Below are positions 6,012 to 12,777 of a stretch of 13,688 bases of DNA, piece after piece. The number at the start of each line of letters is the position of its first letter. Position 1 is the first letter of the stretch. Both the position numbers and the translations under genes were made by a program. Under the pieces are notes generated by a model. That model saw only the letters and a program-made list of their open reading frames with translations, was not told where the DNA came from and searched no databases. The DNA is taken from contig CAYXGF010000049.1 of the NCBI GenBank assembly GCA_964464465.1, positions 1 to 13,688 on the forward strand, read 5' to 3'. Source of the stretch: UBA940 sp964464465 (GTDB lineage: Bacteria > Bacteroidota > Bacteroidia > Bacteroidales > Rikenellaceae).

Positions 6012-6584
6012 TCAGCGGGCCTCCGCGGCGGGAGGCTGCGGCCCGCACAGTTTTTTGAAAAAAAACTGTTTCCTGCCGGCTCGAAAGACGATGCAATACC
6101 GCGTACAACTTTTGCGATTCTGCTGAATCGCGCGGAAGCAGCTTTGCGTTGCGAAAGCCAGCTTGTCAGCGTACCATTCGCAGCCTGCATGCCGCTTTAA
6201 GAGCGATAGCTGTCGGTACTTTTTTACGGTTCTGTGGAACCGTGCGGGCCGCAGCCTTGCCCCGCGAAGGCCCGCTGTGCAGCGTACCGTTCGCAGGCTG
6301 CATCCCGCTTTTCGGGTGCCGGCGCAAAACGGAAATTCAAAGAACAGATTTTTATTATGACTCCTCGCAAATGAGAAACGCGGGTTCTCGATACCTATAC
6401 TCAAATGAAGGTCCGCTAAAACCCAAGACGAAATACAGATACAAGAAACCCACGTCCGTGACGTTCGGTACTTAATTTTGGTGCGCAAAGAACATACCTT
6501 CCACTCACGGCCGTGGGCCGCAAAACATCCCGAGGGCTGTTCCTGCATCTTCGCTTCGTCTTTTGAAAATTTAGCCGTTTTCAT
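6012..6584 (-). CDS. Doubtful hypothetical ORF reading into the repeats
   Basis: An open frame of 190 codons from the ATG at 6584 (MKTAKFSKDEAKMQEQPSG), about 40 nt downstream of the predicted start of the promoter at 6632-6663. The first 80 or so codons are in unique sequence; the rest reads through the hairpin repeats and is rich in Arg, Cys and Ser with no recognisable fold. No signal peptide or motif is seen. It may be only a chance frame in a non-coding transcript; the promoter is better supported than the protein. Confidence 0.22.
   Translation of the reverse strand: MKTAKFSKDEAKMQEQPSGCFAAHGREWKVCSLRTKIKYRTSRTWVSCICISSWVLADLHLSIGIENPRFSFARSHNKNLFFEFPFCAGTRKAGCSLRTVRCTAGLRGARLRPARFHRTVKKYRQLSLLKRHAGCEWYADKLAFATQSCFRAIQQNRKSCTRYCIVFRAGRKQFFFKKLCGPQPPAAEAR
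6014..6135 (+). repeat. Direct repeat block, copy 1
   Basis: Begins AGCGGGCCTCCGCGG and ends at GCGCGG. It contains an imperfect G+C-rich hairpin (GCGGGCC with GGCCCGC), an A+T hairpin ACAGTTTTTT-GAA-AAAAAACTGT (6047-6069), the conserved stretch TCGAAAGACGATGCAATACC, and the hairpin GCGATTC-TGCT-GAATCGC (6114-6131). Copy 2 is at 6867-6981. Confidence 0.8.
6111..6315 (+). repeat. Hairpin repeat array, units 1 and 2
   Basis: Unit 1 has GCGATTC-TGCT-GAATCGC (6114-6131) and unit 2 has ACGGTTC-TGTG-GAACCGT (6226-6243) preceded by a T-run. In unit 2 this is followed by a second stem GCGGGCC/GGCCCGC (6244-6250/6269-6275) and both units end in CGCAGSCTGCAT followed by a CCGCTTT-like tail. Hairpin spacing is 112 bp. 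Confidence 0.7.
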
Positions 6585-6631
6585 GAGAAGCAAAGTAACG
6601 ATATCGCCCCATTTCTGCGATTCGTCTGAAA

Positions 6632-6663
6632 CAAAAGTAGGAAAAAAATTTACGATTTGCAAC
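6632..6663 (-). promoter_or_regulatory. Bacteroidota-type promoter inside the repeat tract
   Basis: On the minus strand GTTG (6660-6663), a 20-nt spacer, then TACTTTTG (6632-6639), a perfect -7 element with the expected spacing. The predicted start is near 6625, reading towards the ORF at 6584 and copy 1 of the repeats. No recognised gene follows. Confidence 0.55.
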
Positions 6664-6866
6664 ATTCCCCGCCTCTTTTTTGTGCTTTTTGTCCGGATGC
6701 GCTATACATACGCCTGATTGTGCTATCGCCGGCGGGGTGCGGCAGGGTTTTTCTCAGGCCTCGGCAGGGCCTTTTCCACGGTGCGCAGTCTGCGGGGACT
6801 TCTGCGTTACGGAGCTTGGCTGTGACTTTTTCCCTCTTGTCGCAGACTGCGGAGTGCGCGCTGCAT

Positions 6867-6981
6867 AGCGGGCCTCCGCGGGGGAGGGGCCTGCATAATT
6901 TTTTCAAAAAACCGTTTACTGCCGTTTCGAAAGACGATACAATACCCCGCGCGACTTCTGCGATTCCACAGAACTGCGCGG
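6867..6981 (+). repeat. Direct repeat block, copy 2
   Basis: Same order as the copy at 6014-6135: AGCGGGCCTCCGCGG, a T/A tract (here ATTTTTTCAAAAAAC, no longer a perfect hairpin), TCGAAAGACGATACAATACC, then GCGATTC-CACA-GAACTGC, in which the hairpin has lost two pairs. The decay suggests an old duplication. Confidence 0.8.
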
Positions 6982-7338
6982 GCCAGAGTTTCGTTATTCG
7001 CAAACCGCTCTCTGTTTTAATAGCAGCTGTCGGCATTTTTTTACGGTTCTGAGGAACCGTGCGGGTCGCAGCCTCGCCCTGCGAAGGCCCGCTTTCCGGC
7101 TTGCTTTTCGCAGGCTGCATCCCTCAATTGTCTGCCGTATTTTTTTGTGATTCGTCAGAATCGTGCATGCCAGAGCCTCACTCCGCAAAGGCCCGCTTAT
7201 CAGCGTGCCTTTGCAGGTAGCTCCCGCAATTTCAGATGCGGTTCTTCGGAACCGCAAAAAAAACATGCGTCACACCTTACCATTCGCAGGCTGCACTCCG
7301 CTTTAAGTGCAGATAGCTGCCCGCGCTGTTCGTACTGT
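6957..7338 (+). repeat. Hairpin repeat array, units 3 to 6
   Basis: Hairpins lie at 6960-6977 (decayed), 7043-7060 (ACGGTTC-TGAG-GAACCGT), 7147-7164 (GTGATTC-GTCA-GAATCGT, with wobble pairs) and 7237-7256 (TGCGGTTC-TTCG-GAACCGCA). Spacings are 83, 104 and 90 bp. Units 4 and 5 have a T-run before the hairpin; unit 6 instead has an A-run after it, as if inverted. Shared tails read GAAGGCCCGCT and CGCAGGCTGCA followed by a CCGCTTTAAG-like stretch, as in units 1 and 2. Confidence 0.7.
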
Positions 7339-7347
7339 TTCAAGGTA

Positions 7348-7383
7348 CCTCAGGAGCTACGCGTAGTTCCTGAGGCGTTTTTT
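7348..7383 (+). terminator. Strong intrinsic terminator, T-run on the plus strand
   Basis: CCTCAGGAGCTA (7348-7359), loop CGCG, TAGTTCCTGAGG (7364-7375): a 12-bp stem with one G-U pair, followed by CG and TTTTTT (7378-7383). The U-tract is on the plus strand only. It lies 16 nt past the stop of the minus-strand gene ending at 7399, and may also slow polymerase in that direction. Confidence 0.75.
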
Positions 7384-7398
7384 AGCCGTCCGGGGCGC

Positions 7399-8487
7399 TT
7401 ATTGTTGCGCGAGTTTTGATTTGCGGTAGTCGTCGAACTGTTTGCACAGTTCGTCAATCAGACTTTTGACGCTCTGTATCTTCTCGGTGCGCCATGCGTT
7501 GGCTCCGGCGAAGACGTATCCGTTTTTTAGGTTGCCGCGGAAAGCGTTGTAGAGTGCGAGCATTATGCAGTAGGGCGAATGTACCGCATCGCAGGTACTG
7601 ATGCAGTCGAACGGGCATTTGAGCGGGCGGGTGAGGCCGGCCTTCACGCGTTCGAGGAACGAGTTGTGGATTGCGCGGCCCGGCATTCCGACGGGGCTCT
7701 CTATGATTTCGATATCGCTGCGGCCGGCTTGTACGTAGGCCTGCTTGAAAATATCGGAGGCGTCGCATTCGGCGGTGGCGACGAAACGTGTGCCGAGCTG
7801 CACGCCGGAGGCGCCGCGGGCCATGATATCGTAGATGTCGCTGCCGGTGTAGATGCCGCCGCCGGCGATGACGGGAATATCGACTCCGTAGCGGTCGGAG
7901 AATTCTCCGACCTGCTCGACTACCTGCGGCACGATAGTGTCGAGAGAGTATGCGGGGTCGTCTATCTGAGGCCGTTTGTAGCCGAGATGACCGCCTGCCT
8001 TAGGTCCTTCAACCACAACCGCGTCGGGCAGGACGCCGTACTGGGACATCCACTTGCTGCACAGCAGACGGACCGCCCGGGCCGACGAGACGATTGGTGC
8101 CAGGCAGGTGCGGCTGCCGGCGGGACGCAGCGAGGGCAGGGTGAGCGGCAGGCCCGCTCCGCAGAATACGATATCGGCTTTCTGGGCTATGGCCTCGCGC
8201 ACCATGTCGGCGAAATTGGACATTGCCACCATCACGTTGACGCCTATTATGCCTCGTGTGGCGGCACGAGCCTTGCGGAGTTCCTCGCGCAGACCAAGGA
8301 TGCTCGCTTTGCGGTAGTCGGGAGACAGATTGCGGTATATCACTCCCAGACCGGCCGAGGAGATGACTCCTATGCCGCCCTGCGAAGCTACGGCCGATGC
8401 GAGTCCCGACAGGGACACGCCGACGCCCATGCCGCCCTGAACTATCGGGAGGCGGGCTATAAAATCGCCTATTTTCAATGATTTCAT
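7399..8487 (-). CDS. Nitronate monooxygenase / FabK-family FMN enzyme with C-terminal cysteine cluster
   Basis: The product has 362 residues and belongs to the 2-nitropropane dioxygenase-like TIM-barrel flavoenzymes, which include nitronate monooxygenases and FabK enoyl-ACP reductases. Motifs in order: PIVQGGMGVGVS (14-25), VNVMVAM (83-89), VVVEGPKAGGHLG (157-169, with His167 at the usual catalytic position), PVIAGGGIYTGSDI (205-218, FMN phosphate binding) and GVQLGTRFVATAECDA (228-243). Near the C-terminus four cysteines, C291, C295, C299 and C307, form a C-x3-C-x3-C-x7-C pattern, then YNAFRGNLKNG and AGANAWR. The cluster may bind a metal or iron-sulfur centre. Oxidation of nitronates versus an acyl-ACP or other role cannot be told apart from sequence. 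The ATG at 8487 follows a -7 element by about 25 nt. Cytoplasmic; no operon partner. Confidence 0.88.
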   Translation of the reverse strand: MKSLKIGDFIARLPIVQGGMGVGVSLSGLASAVASQGGIGVISSAGLGVIYRNLSPDYRKASILGLREELRKARAATRGIIGVNVMVAMSNFADMVREAIAQKADIVFCGAGLPLTLPSLRPAGSRTCLAPIVSSARAVRLLCSKWMSQYGVLPDAVVVEGPKAGGHLGYKRPQIDDPAYSLDTIVPQVVEQVGEFSDRYGVDIPVIAGGGIYTGSDIYDIMARGASGVQLGTRFVATAECDASDIFKQAYVQAGRSDIEIIESPVGMPGRAIHNSFLERVKAGLTRPLKCPFDCISTCDAVHSPYCIMLALYNAFRGNLKNGYVFAGANAWRTEKIQSVKSLIDELCKQFDDYRKSKLAQQ

Positions 8488-8512
8488 AATATACGGTGTT
8501 ATTAATTCGCGC

Positions 8513-8520
8513 CAAAGATA
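8513..8520 (-). promoter_or_regulatory. Promoter -7 element of the nitronate monooxygenase-like gene
   Basis: TATCTTTG on the minus strand, a perfect TAnnTTTG, 25 nt before the ATG at 8487. No TTTG is seen 19-21 nt further upstream. Confidence 0.55.
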
Positions 8521-8588
8521 GGTATAAATATCGTGAAAAATGTGCTTTATGTCGTATATTCGTCCGGGTGTCGCTCATCTCGGTCCGG

Positions 8589-8620
8589 TTCGGAAGATAC
8601 GGTTTTTTTGATTATATTTG
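8589..8620 (+). promoter_or_regulatory. Promoter of engB
   Basis: TTCG (8589-8592, one change from TTTG), a 20-nt spacer and TATATTTG (8613-8620). The ATG at 8649 follows after 28 nt. An in-frame upstream start at 8496 would precede this promoter and overlap the divergent promoter region, so it was rejected. Confidence 0.65.
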
Positions 8621-8648
8621 TACCCTGAACTACAAATCGCTATTAGAT

Positions 8649-9242
8649 ATGGAGATACGTTCCGCTCAGTTCCGTACAAGCAGCAGCATGGTCGAACAGA
8701 TGCCGAAGGACGGCTTGCCGGAATTCGCTTTCATAGGCCGGAGCAATGTCGGAAAGTCTTCGCTGATAAACAGAATTACAGGACGCGGCCTTGCCAAGGT
8801 GTCCGCGACACCCGGAAAGACCAGACTGATAAATCATTTCACCGTAAACGAGCAGTGGTATCTGGTGGACCTGCCGGGATACGGATATGCAAAGGTCTCG
8901 AAACAGCAGCGCAGCGGGTTCTCCCAGATAATCACCGACTACATATCCCGCTCGGAGATGATGCACTGTCTGTTCGTGCTGGTGGACGCCAGACTCGAAC
9001 CTCAGAAAATAGACATGGAGTTCATCGATATGCTCGGCAGGAACGGGGTGCCTTTTTGCATCGTGTTCACAAAAGCCGACAAACTCTCGGCAAACAAACT
9101 GAGTGGCAATCTCGCCCGATATAAGAAACGGCTGCTCGAAAGCTGGGAGGAGCTGCCGCCGGTTTTCGTGACATCGTCCGAAACAGGGGCCGGAAGAGCC
9201 GATATCCTGGACTTTATAGAAAAATGTTTGAACGAATGTTAA
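8649..9242 (+). CDS. engB: Ribosome biogenesis GTPase EngB/YihA/YsxC
   Basis: This essential TRAFAC-class GTPase helps late assembly of the 50S ribosomal subunit in the cytoplasm. The protein is 197 residues, the usual size. The G motifs are all present: G1 GRSNVGKSS (30-38), G2 SATPGKT (52-58), G3 DLPGYGYAKVS (74-84), G4 TKAD (141-144) and G5-like SSETG (176-180). The DLPGYGYA stretch is diagnostic for EngB as opposed to Era or EngA. The start was chosen because a promoter lies at 8589-8620 and because MEIRSAQF aligns with the family N-terminus. It is followed after 83 nt by prs, which has its own -7 element. Confidence 0.96.
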   Translation: MEIRSAQFRTSSSMVEQMPKDGLPEFAFIGRSNVGKSSLINRITGRGLAKVSATPGKTRLINHFTVNEQWYLVDLPGYGYAKVSKQQRSGFSQIITDYISRSEMMHCLFVLVDARLEPQKIDMEFIDMLGRNGVPFCIVFTKADKLSANKLSGNLARYKKRLLESWEELPPVFVTSSETGAGRADILDFIEKCLNEC

Positions 9243-9283
9243 TAAATAATGGCCCTGATGATATAATGCGGGTAATTAAGTAT

Positions 9284-9291
9284 TACTTTTG
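9284..9291 (+). promoter_or_regulatory. Promoter -7 element of prs
   Basis: TACTTTTG, a perfect TAnnTTTG, 34 nt before the ATG at 9326. The -33 position reads GATA, so only half the promoter is convincing. Confidence 0.5.
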
Positions 9292-9325
9292 GGGCGTGAA
9301 ATCCTACTAAACAAAACTCGAACAT

Positions 9326-10283
9326 ATGGCCACTCACAAACTAAAAATTTTCGCATGCCGAAACTCGCGTCCGCTCGCCGAGAAAATCGCAGCGGCTTAC
9401 GGCACCGAAGTCGGAAATTCAACAGTGCTGTCTTTCAGCGACGGCGAGTTCCAACCAGCTTACGACGAGAGCATCCGCGGTTGCACGGTATTCATCGTCC
9501 AGTCGACTTTCCCGCCCGCCGAAAACCTTATGGAACTGCTGCTGATGATAGATGCCGCCCACAGAGCTTCGGCGCACCGCGTTATCGCCGTGATGCCATA
9601 TTTCGGTTGGGCCCGTCAGGACANNNNNNNNNNAGGACAGGAAAGACAGACCCAGGGTGTCGATAGGTGCCAAACTGGTCGCAAATCTGCTGCGGGCCGC
9701 CGGTGTGGACCGTATCATGACGATGGATTTGCACGCCGACCAGATTCAGGGCTTCTTCGACATTCCGGTAGACCATCTGTATGCAAGCGGCATCTTCGTA
9801 CCGTACATCAAGTCGCTCGGTATAGAGAACCTTTCGGTGGCTGCTCCCGACATGGGCGGCGCCAAACGTGCCAGCGCATACTCGAAACACCTTTGCGCTC
9901 CGATGATTATAAGTCACAAACAGAGGGAAAAAGCGAATGTCGTCGGCAAGATGACCGCTATCGGCGAGGTGGAAGGCCGAAACATCATCATTCTGGATGA
10001 CATGATAGACACTGCCGGCACGATTACAATGGCTGCCGACATGCTTATGGACAAGGGCGCTCTGAGCGTGCGCGCCGTGGCCACGCATCCTATTCTCTCG
10101 GGTCCGGCATACGACAGAATCAATGCAAGTTCATTGCAGGAGGTGATAACAACCGATACGATTCCTCTGAATCCGAATGCGGATACACGAAAGTTCACGG
10201 TGCTCAGCGTCGCGGATATTTTCGCAGACGTTATGTCGAGAGTCTACAACTACAAGGAGATAAGTTCGAGATTCATATTCTGA
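9326..10283 (+). CDS. prs: Ribose-phosphate pyrophosphokinase (PRPP synthetase), interrupted by an assembly gap
   Basis: The enzyme makes 5-phosphoribosyl-1-pyrophosphate from ribose 5-phosphate and ATP, the precursor of purines, pyrimidines, NAD, histidine and tryptophan. The left part (99 residues from 9326) ends PYFGWARQD; the right part continues RKDRPRVSIGAK in another frame. The ten N at 9624-9633 cause the apparent frameshift. The bases before and after them share AGGACA; merging there gives 942 nt, 313 residues plus stop, the normal length, and restores the motif ARQDRKDRPR. Other motifs are FSDGEFQ (37-43), the signature MDLHADQIQGFF with metal and ATP contacts, and the PRPP-binding loop ILDDMIDTAGT. 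It is a single-gene unit with a strong terminator at 10307-10339. I treat it as intact. Confidence 0.95.
9624..9633. other. Assembly gap (10 N), probably spurious
   Basis: A run of ten N inside prs. The six bases before it (AGGACA, 9618-9623) equal the first six after it (9634-9639), and collapsing them restores the prs frame and its conserved motif. The two contig ends therefore most likely overlap, and no sequence is missing. Confidence 0.9.
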
Positions 10284-10306
10284 CCGGCTGTGAATCGGGT
10301 ATTGGA

Positions 10307-10339
10307 ACAGGGACGTTTTTTGCGTCCCTGTGTTTTTTT
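10307..10339 (+). terminator. Intrinsic terminator of prs
   Basis: ACAGGGACG (10307-10315), a 7-nt loop, CGTCCCTGT (10323-10331), then G and seven T (10333-10339). It starts 24 nt after the prs stop codon. Confidence 0.92.
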
Positions 10340-10551
10340 GCGTCTAATGTAAGCCCACCATACTGCGATGCTTCTTTGTCGTGCGGAATTGTCGCCAGTC
10401 GCGGGACGATACAGGCATGGTGAGAAATCGTATATGGTCGTTTTTTTTGTGCAAAATACCGTAAATAGTCACTCGACATAGTACATTAAGTTTTTTTTAT
10501 AGCATTATAGGATATAAAGTAACAAAAAGTCTATTTTGCACTTACATACCG
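10340..10551. other. Non-coding stretch after prs
   Basis: About 210 bp with several T8 and A-rich runs and no convincing gene. A 68-codon frame on the minus strand (10273-10479) would overlap the prs terminator and has no promoter that I can find. I see no RNA fold that I can support. Confidence 0.4.
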
Positions 10552-10583
10552 ATTGCAAATCGAAAAAACTTGTTCTATATTTG
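10552..10583 (+). promoter_or_regulatory. Bacteroidota-type promoter upstream of a small ORF
   Basis: ATTG (10552-10555), a 20-nt spacer, then TATATTTG (10576-10583), a perfect -7 element. The predicted start near 10590 gives a leader of about 35 nt before the ATG at 10625. It reads towards the 3' end of the convergent sulfatase-fold gene. Confidence 0.6.
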
Positions 10584-10624
10584 TGTCGGAAAAAAATATC
10601 GCAAAGGACTTTTAACGGCATATA

Positions 10625-10990
10625 ATGGATAAAATGCCGGACGGAATGCGACTCTTTGCTATGCTTGCCGGAACCGGTTGCACCTTAGAACGAAGAGAGT
10701 CCTTGTTCGGAAGTTCTGATATGACGGACGAAGATTTGGGCGTGGCGGCGTTTGTGTTTGTATTTGGTAGATTTAAACATTTTTTAGTTATTATCGCCGC
10801 CACATTTTTATCATACATAGTCGCCGTGCGGATTCAGCCGCGTGAAAAGAGCCGGTTTACGGTTCCACTTGTTTTCTTGTCGTGTAAGTTGTCGAGCGTT
10901 CCTCTGTGGATGCGTATATGTGCATGCTCCTCTTATGCCTATCTGGCGTCGATGTCGTCGTACAGAGTTTGCAGCAGCGCCTTGCCGTAA
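10625..10990 (+). CDS. Doubtful small ORF with one predicted membrane segment, 121 aa
   Basis: It starts MDKMPDGMRLFAMLAGTG, 42 nt after a good -7 element. A hydrophobic segment FLVIIAATFLSYIVAV lies near the middle (about residues 53-68), with basic residues on both sides. The last 52 bp overlap, in antisense, the end of the gene at 10939-12744, and the C-terminal third is rich in Ser, Cys and Tyr, as chance frames often are. I do not recognise the family. It may be a real small membrane protein, a decayed gene, or a non-coding transcript; the promoter makes transcription more likely than translation. Confidence 0.3.
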   Translation: MDKMPDGMRLFAMLAGTGCTLERRESLFGSSDMTDEDLGVAAFVFVFGRFKHFLVIIAATFLSYIVAVRIQPREKSRFTVPLVFLSCKLSSVPLWMRICACSSYAYLASMSSYRVCSSALP

Positions 10991-12744
10991 TCGACCAGCC
11001 CAGTCGTGTCGCCTGATTGTCTGGCAAGTTCGTTCGATGCGCAGTCCCATACTATGTTTCCGCGGCGGGTGACGATGCCGAACAGGTCGGGCGCGGAGAA
11101 ATATGCGAAGTGCGGCGAGGCGAAATCGAGTATGTTCTTGCTGAACCGGAACTGCGAATGTCCGATGTGCATCTGAGCCAGAAGCGTGGCGGCGATGTCC
11201 ATCTGGGAGCCTACGGCATCGATGTCGAATGAGCCGCTGAGGGCTCCGCCCAGAAGGATGAACGGGATGCGGTAACGTTCCACATCGTAGTTGGTGCGGG
11301 TTTCGGGCCAGCGCATGGCGTGGTCGGCTACAAGAATTACTATCGTGTTGTTCCACTCGCCGCTGTGTTTCAGGTCGTTTATGAATTTACCCAGACATGC
11401 GTCGGTGTACGCCACCGAGTTTAGGTACGGGTCGTCGAACTTTTTCGTTTCGGACGGAACCTCGAACGGCTCGTGGCTGCTCGATGTCTGGACAGCATAG
11501 AAGAACGGGTACCTGGTGTTGTTCTTCAAGTCCTCGCTTACGCGTTCGAAGAGATACTGGTCGTGGACCCCCCACTTGAATTTCGGAGTGTCGGGGAAAT
11601 CGTCCTCCGAGATTATATGCTCTATGCCGCAGGAACGGAGGTAGGAGCGCATGTTGGTGAAGTCGGCATCTCCGCCGTAGTAGTATCTCAGGTAGTAGCC
11701 GTGCTCTTTGAGCGACCGTGGAATCGACGGAAGCGACTGGCTCTTGCGCGGATATTTCATTATGCTTGCGGTCGGCTGCGAAGGATAGCCGCTCAGAATG
11801 GAGACCAGACCGCGGTCCGTGCGGAAGCTGTTGGCGTAGAAGTTGGAGAACACCACACCTTTGCGGGACAGCGAGTCGAGCTTAGGGGCTGCGCCGTTTT
11901 CGAGACATTCTGTCATGAAACTTTCCAGAATCACGAGTATTATGTTGGGGCACGGGTTGCGCAACAGCGGAACGCTCGGCCTGCTGCCGTCGGGGCTCTG
12001 CATCTGCGAGAACAGCAGTTCGGCCTGCTTCGGCGGCATGAACCGGTACTTTTTTGCGAAATCGTTGTCATGCGACAGTGATTCCAGAAGCGAGAAGCAT
12101 GGGTTGACCGCCGCATGATTCAGAGCCATGTCGGTGCTGTAATAGACCTTGCCGACGTTCATTACCGAAACGGAGAAACCTCCTCTTATCGGAATGATGA
12201 GCAGGGCTGTCATTATGAATGCTGCGGCGGATTCCGGCATGTTGAATTTCCGTCCGGTGCCGTTTCCTGATGTCGCGATGCGAACGAGAGGCAGATAGAT
12301 GCATATGCCGGCGACCGCTGCCGCCGCAGTGCAGACTGCGGTTTGCCACCACGAGGCACTGGCTATGGCAAGCGACGGGTTCCTGAGATAAAAGAGCGGC
12401 GTGGCGTCGAGTTTGAATCCCCAGTATCCGTATAATACGGCGTCGGCGGCCAGGATTATGGCAAGCAGCACGGAAACCAGAGCGAAATATACCTGCCATA
12501 TGAGTTTTGCAGTGTGCTGCGGCAGAAGGTTCTCGATGCACATGAACACTCCAGGCAATATGGACAGGTAGCCTGCGACCGATAAATCCATCGGAAGTCC
12601 GTGCAGGCAGACCTCCGCCCATTGCAGCGGGGAGTATGTGCCGTATGTGCCGATGTTTGCGAGCATGAACAGCAGCTTGCCTGCGACGAAGATTGCGACT
12701 AAGGTGAAATATATCAGAGGAAGTCTTACGAAAGTTCTTGCCAT
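10939..12744 (-). CDS. LtaS-like membrane phosphoglycerol transferase (sulfatase fold)
   Basis: The product has 601 residues. About five membrane segments fill the first third (roughly 9-28, 55-72, 82-102, 133-153, 173-190), then a periplasmic alkaline phosphatase/sulfatase-type domain (about 265-560). By comparison with lipoteichoic acid synthase, the metal ligand Glu274 is in VILESF, the nucleophile Thr309 in FRTDRG, His424 in SSSHEPF and Asp474-His475 in VADHAMRW. HDQYLFE (394-400) is another family motif. All key positions are present, so it should be active. In Bacteroidota, which lack lipoteichoic acid, such enzymes probably add phosphoglycerol or a similar group to glycans or lipids of the envelope; the substrate here is unknown. 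The ATG at 12744 follows a -7 element. It has its own transcription unit. Confidence 0.88.
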   Translation of the reverse strand: MARTFVRLPLIYFTLVAIFVAGKLLFMLANIGTYGTYSPLQWAEVCLHGLPMDLSVAGYLSILPGVFMCIENLLPQHTAKLIWQVYFALVSVLLAIILAADAVLYGYWGFKLDATPLFYLRNPSLAIASASWWQTAVCTAAAAVAGICIYLPLVRIATSGNGTGRKFNMPESAAAFIMTALLIIPIRGGFSVSVMNVGKVYYSTDMALNHAAVNPCFSLLESLSHDNDFAKKYRFMPPKQAELLFSQMQSPDGSRPSVPLLRNPCPNIILVILESFMTECLENGAAPKLDSLSRKGVVFSNFYANSFRTDRGLVSILSGYPSQPTASIMKYPRKSQSLPSIPRSLKEHGYYLRYYYGGDADFTNMRSYLRSCGIEHIISEDDFPDTPKFKWGVHDQYLFERVSEDLKNNTRYPFFYAVQTSSSHEPFEVPSETKKFDDPYLNSVAYTDACLGKFINDLKHSGEWNNTIVILVADHAMRWPETRTNYDVERYRIPFILLGGALSGSFDIDAVGSQMDIAATLLAQMHIGHSQFRFSKNILDFASPHFAYFSAPDLFGIVTRRGNIVWDCASNELARQSGDTTGLVDYGKALLQTLYDDIDAR

Positions 12745-12767
12745 GACCCAATACCTTTTTGTGATTG

Positions 12768-12775
12768 CAAAGGTA
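12768..12775 (-). promoter_or_regulatory. Promoter -7 element of the LtaS-like gene
   Basis: TACCTTTG on the minus strand, identical to the carA element, 23 nt before the ATG at 12744. The -33 position falls inside the terminator hairpin of the rubredoxin gene and reads GGCT, so no TTTG is present. Confidence 0.6.
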
Positions 12776-12777
12776 CT

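Larger units (their letters stand above)
5738..7347. other. 1.6-kb intergenic tract of degenerate repeats, no confident gene
   Basis: No open frame here looks like a normal gene: the longest translations are rich in Arg, Ala, Cys and Ser, change with the repeat units, and match nothing I recognise. The tract holds a G+C-rich tandem duplication (5784-5985), two copies of a 115-122 bp block (6014, 6867), at least six small hairpins of the type GGTTC-loop-GAACC, and a unique middle part (about 6330-6720) with one good minus-strand promoter. The tract lies between the rod-like RNA and the nitronate monooxygenase-like gene. Confidence 0.6.

Noticed and set aside
5790..6200. Plus-strand 136-codon frame with repeated GDFTR and IFPRG-like peptides
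   Set aside because: The peptide repeats simply follow the DNA tandem repeats. There is no promoter, and the second half reads through the hairpin repeats.
6650..7120. Minus-strand 156-codon frame
   Set aside because: It runs through several repeat units, has Arg/Ala-rich low-complexity content, no promoter and no motif. Likely a chance frame in G+C-rich DNA.
6111..7338. CRISPR array
   Set aside because: Units are degenerate, spacing varies from 83 to 112 bp apart from a larger break, and there are no identical direct repeats with unique spacers or cas genes.
7579..8481. Plus-strand 300-codon frame
   Set aside because: It is antisense to the nitronate monooxygenase-like gene, with no promoter or motif.
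9326..10283. prs as a frameshifted pseudogene
   Set aside because: The frame change coincides with the N-run, and the 6-base overlap restores the full-length protein.
10273..10479. Minus-strand 68-codon frame after prs
   Set aside because: It overlaps the prs terminator and stop codon and has no promoter or recognisable motif.
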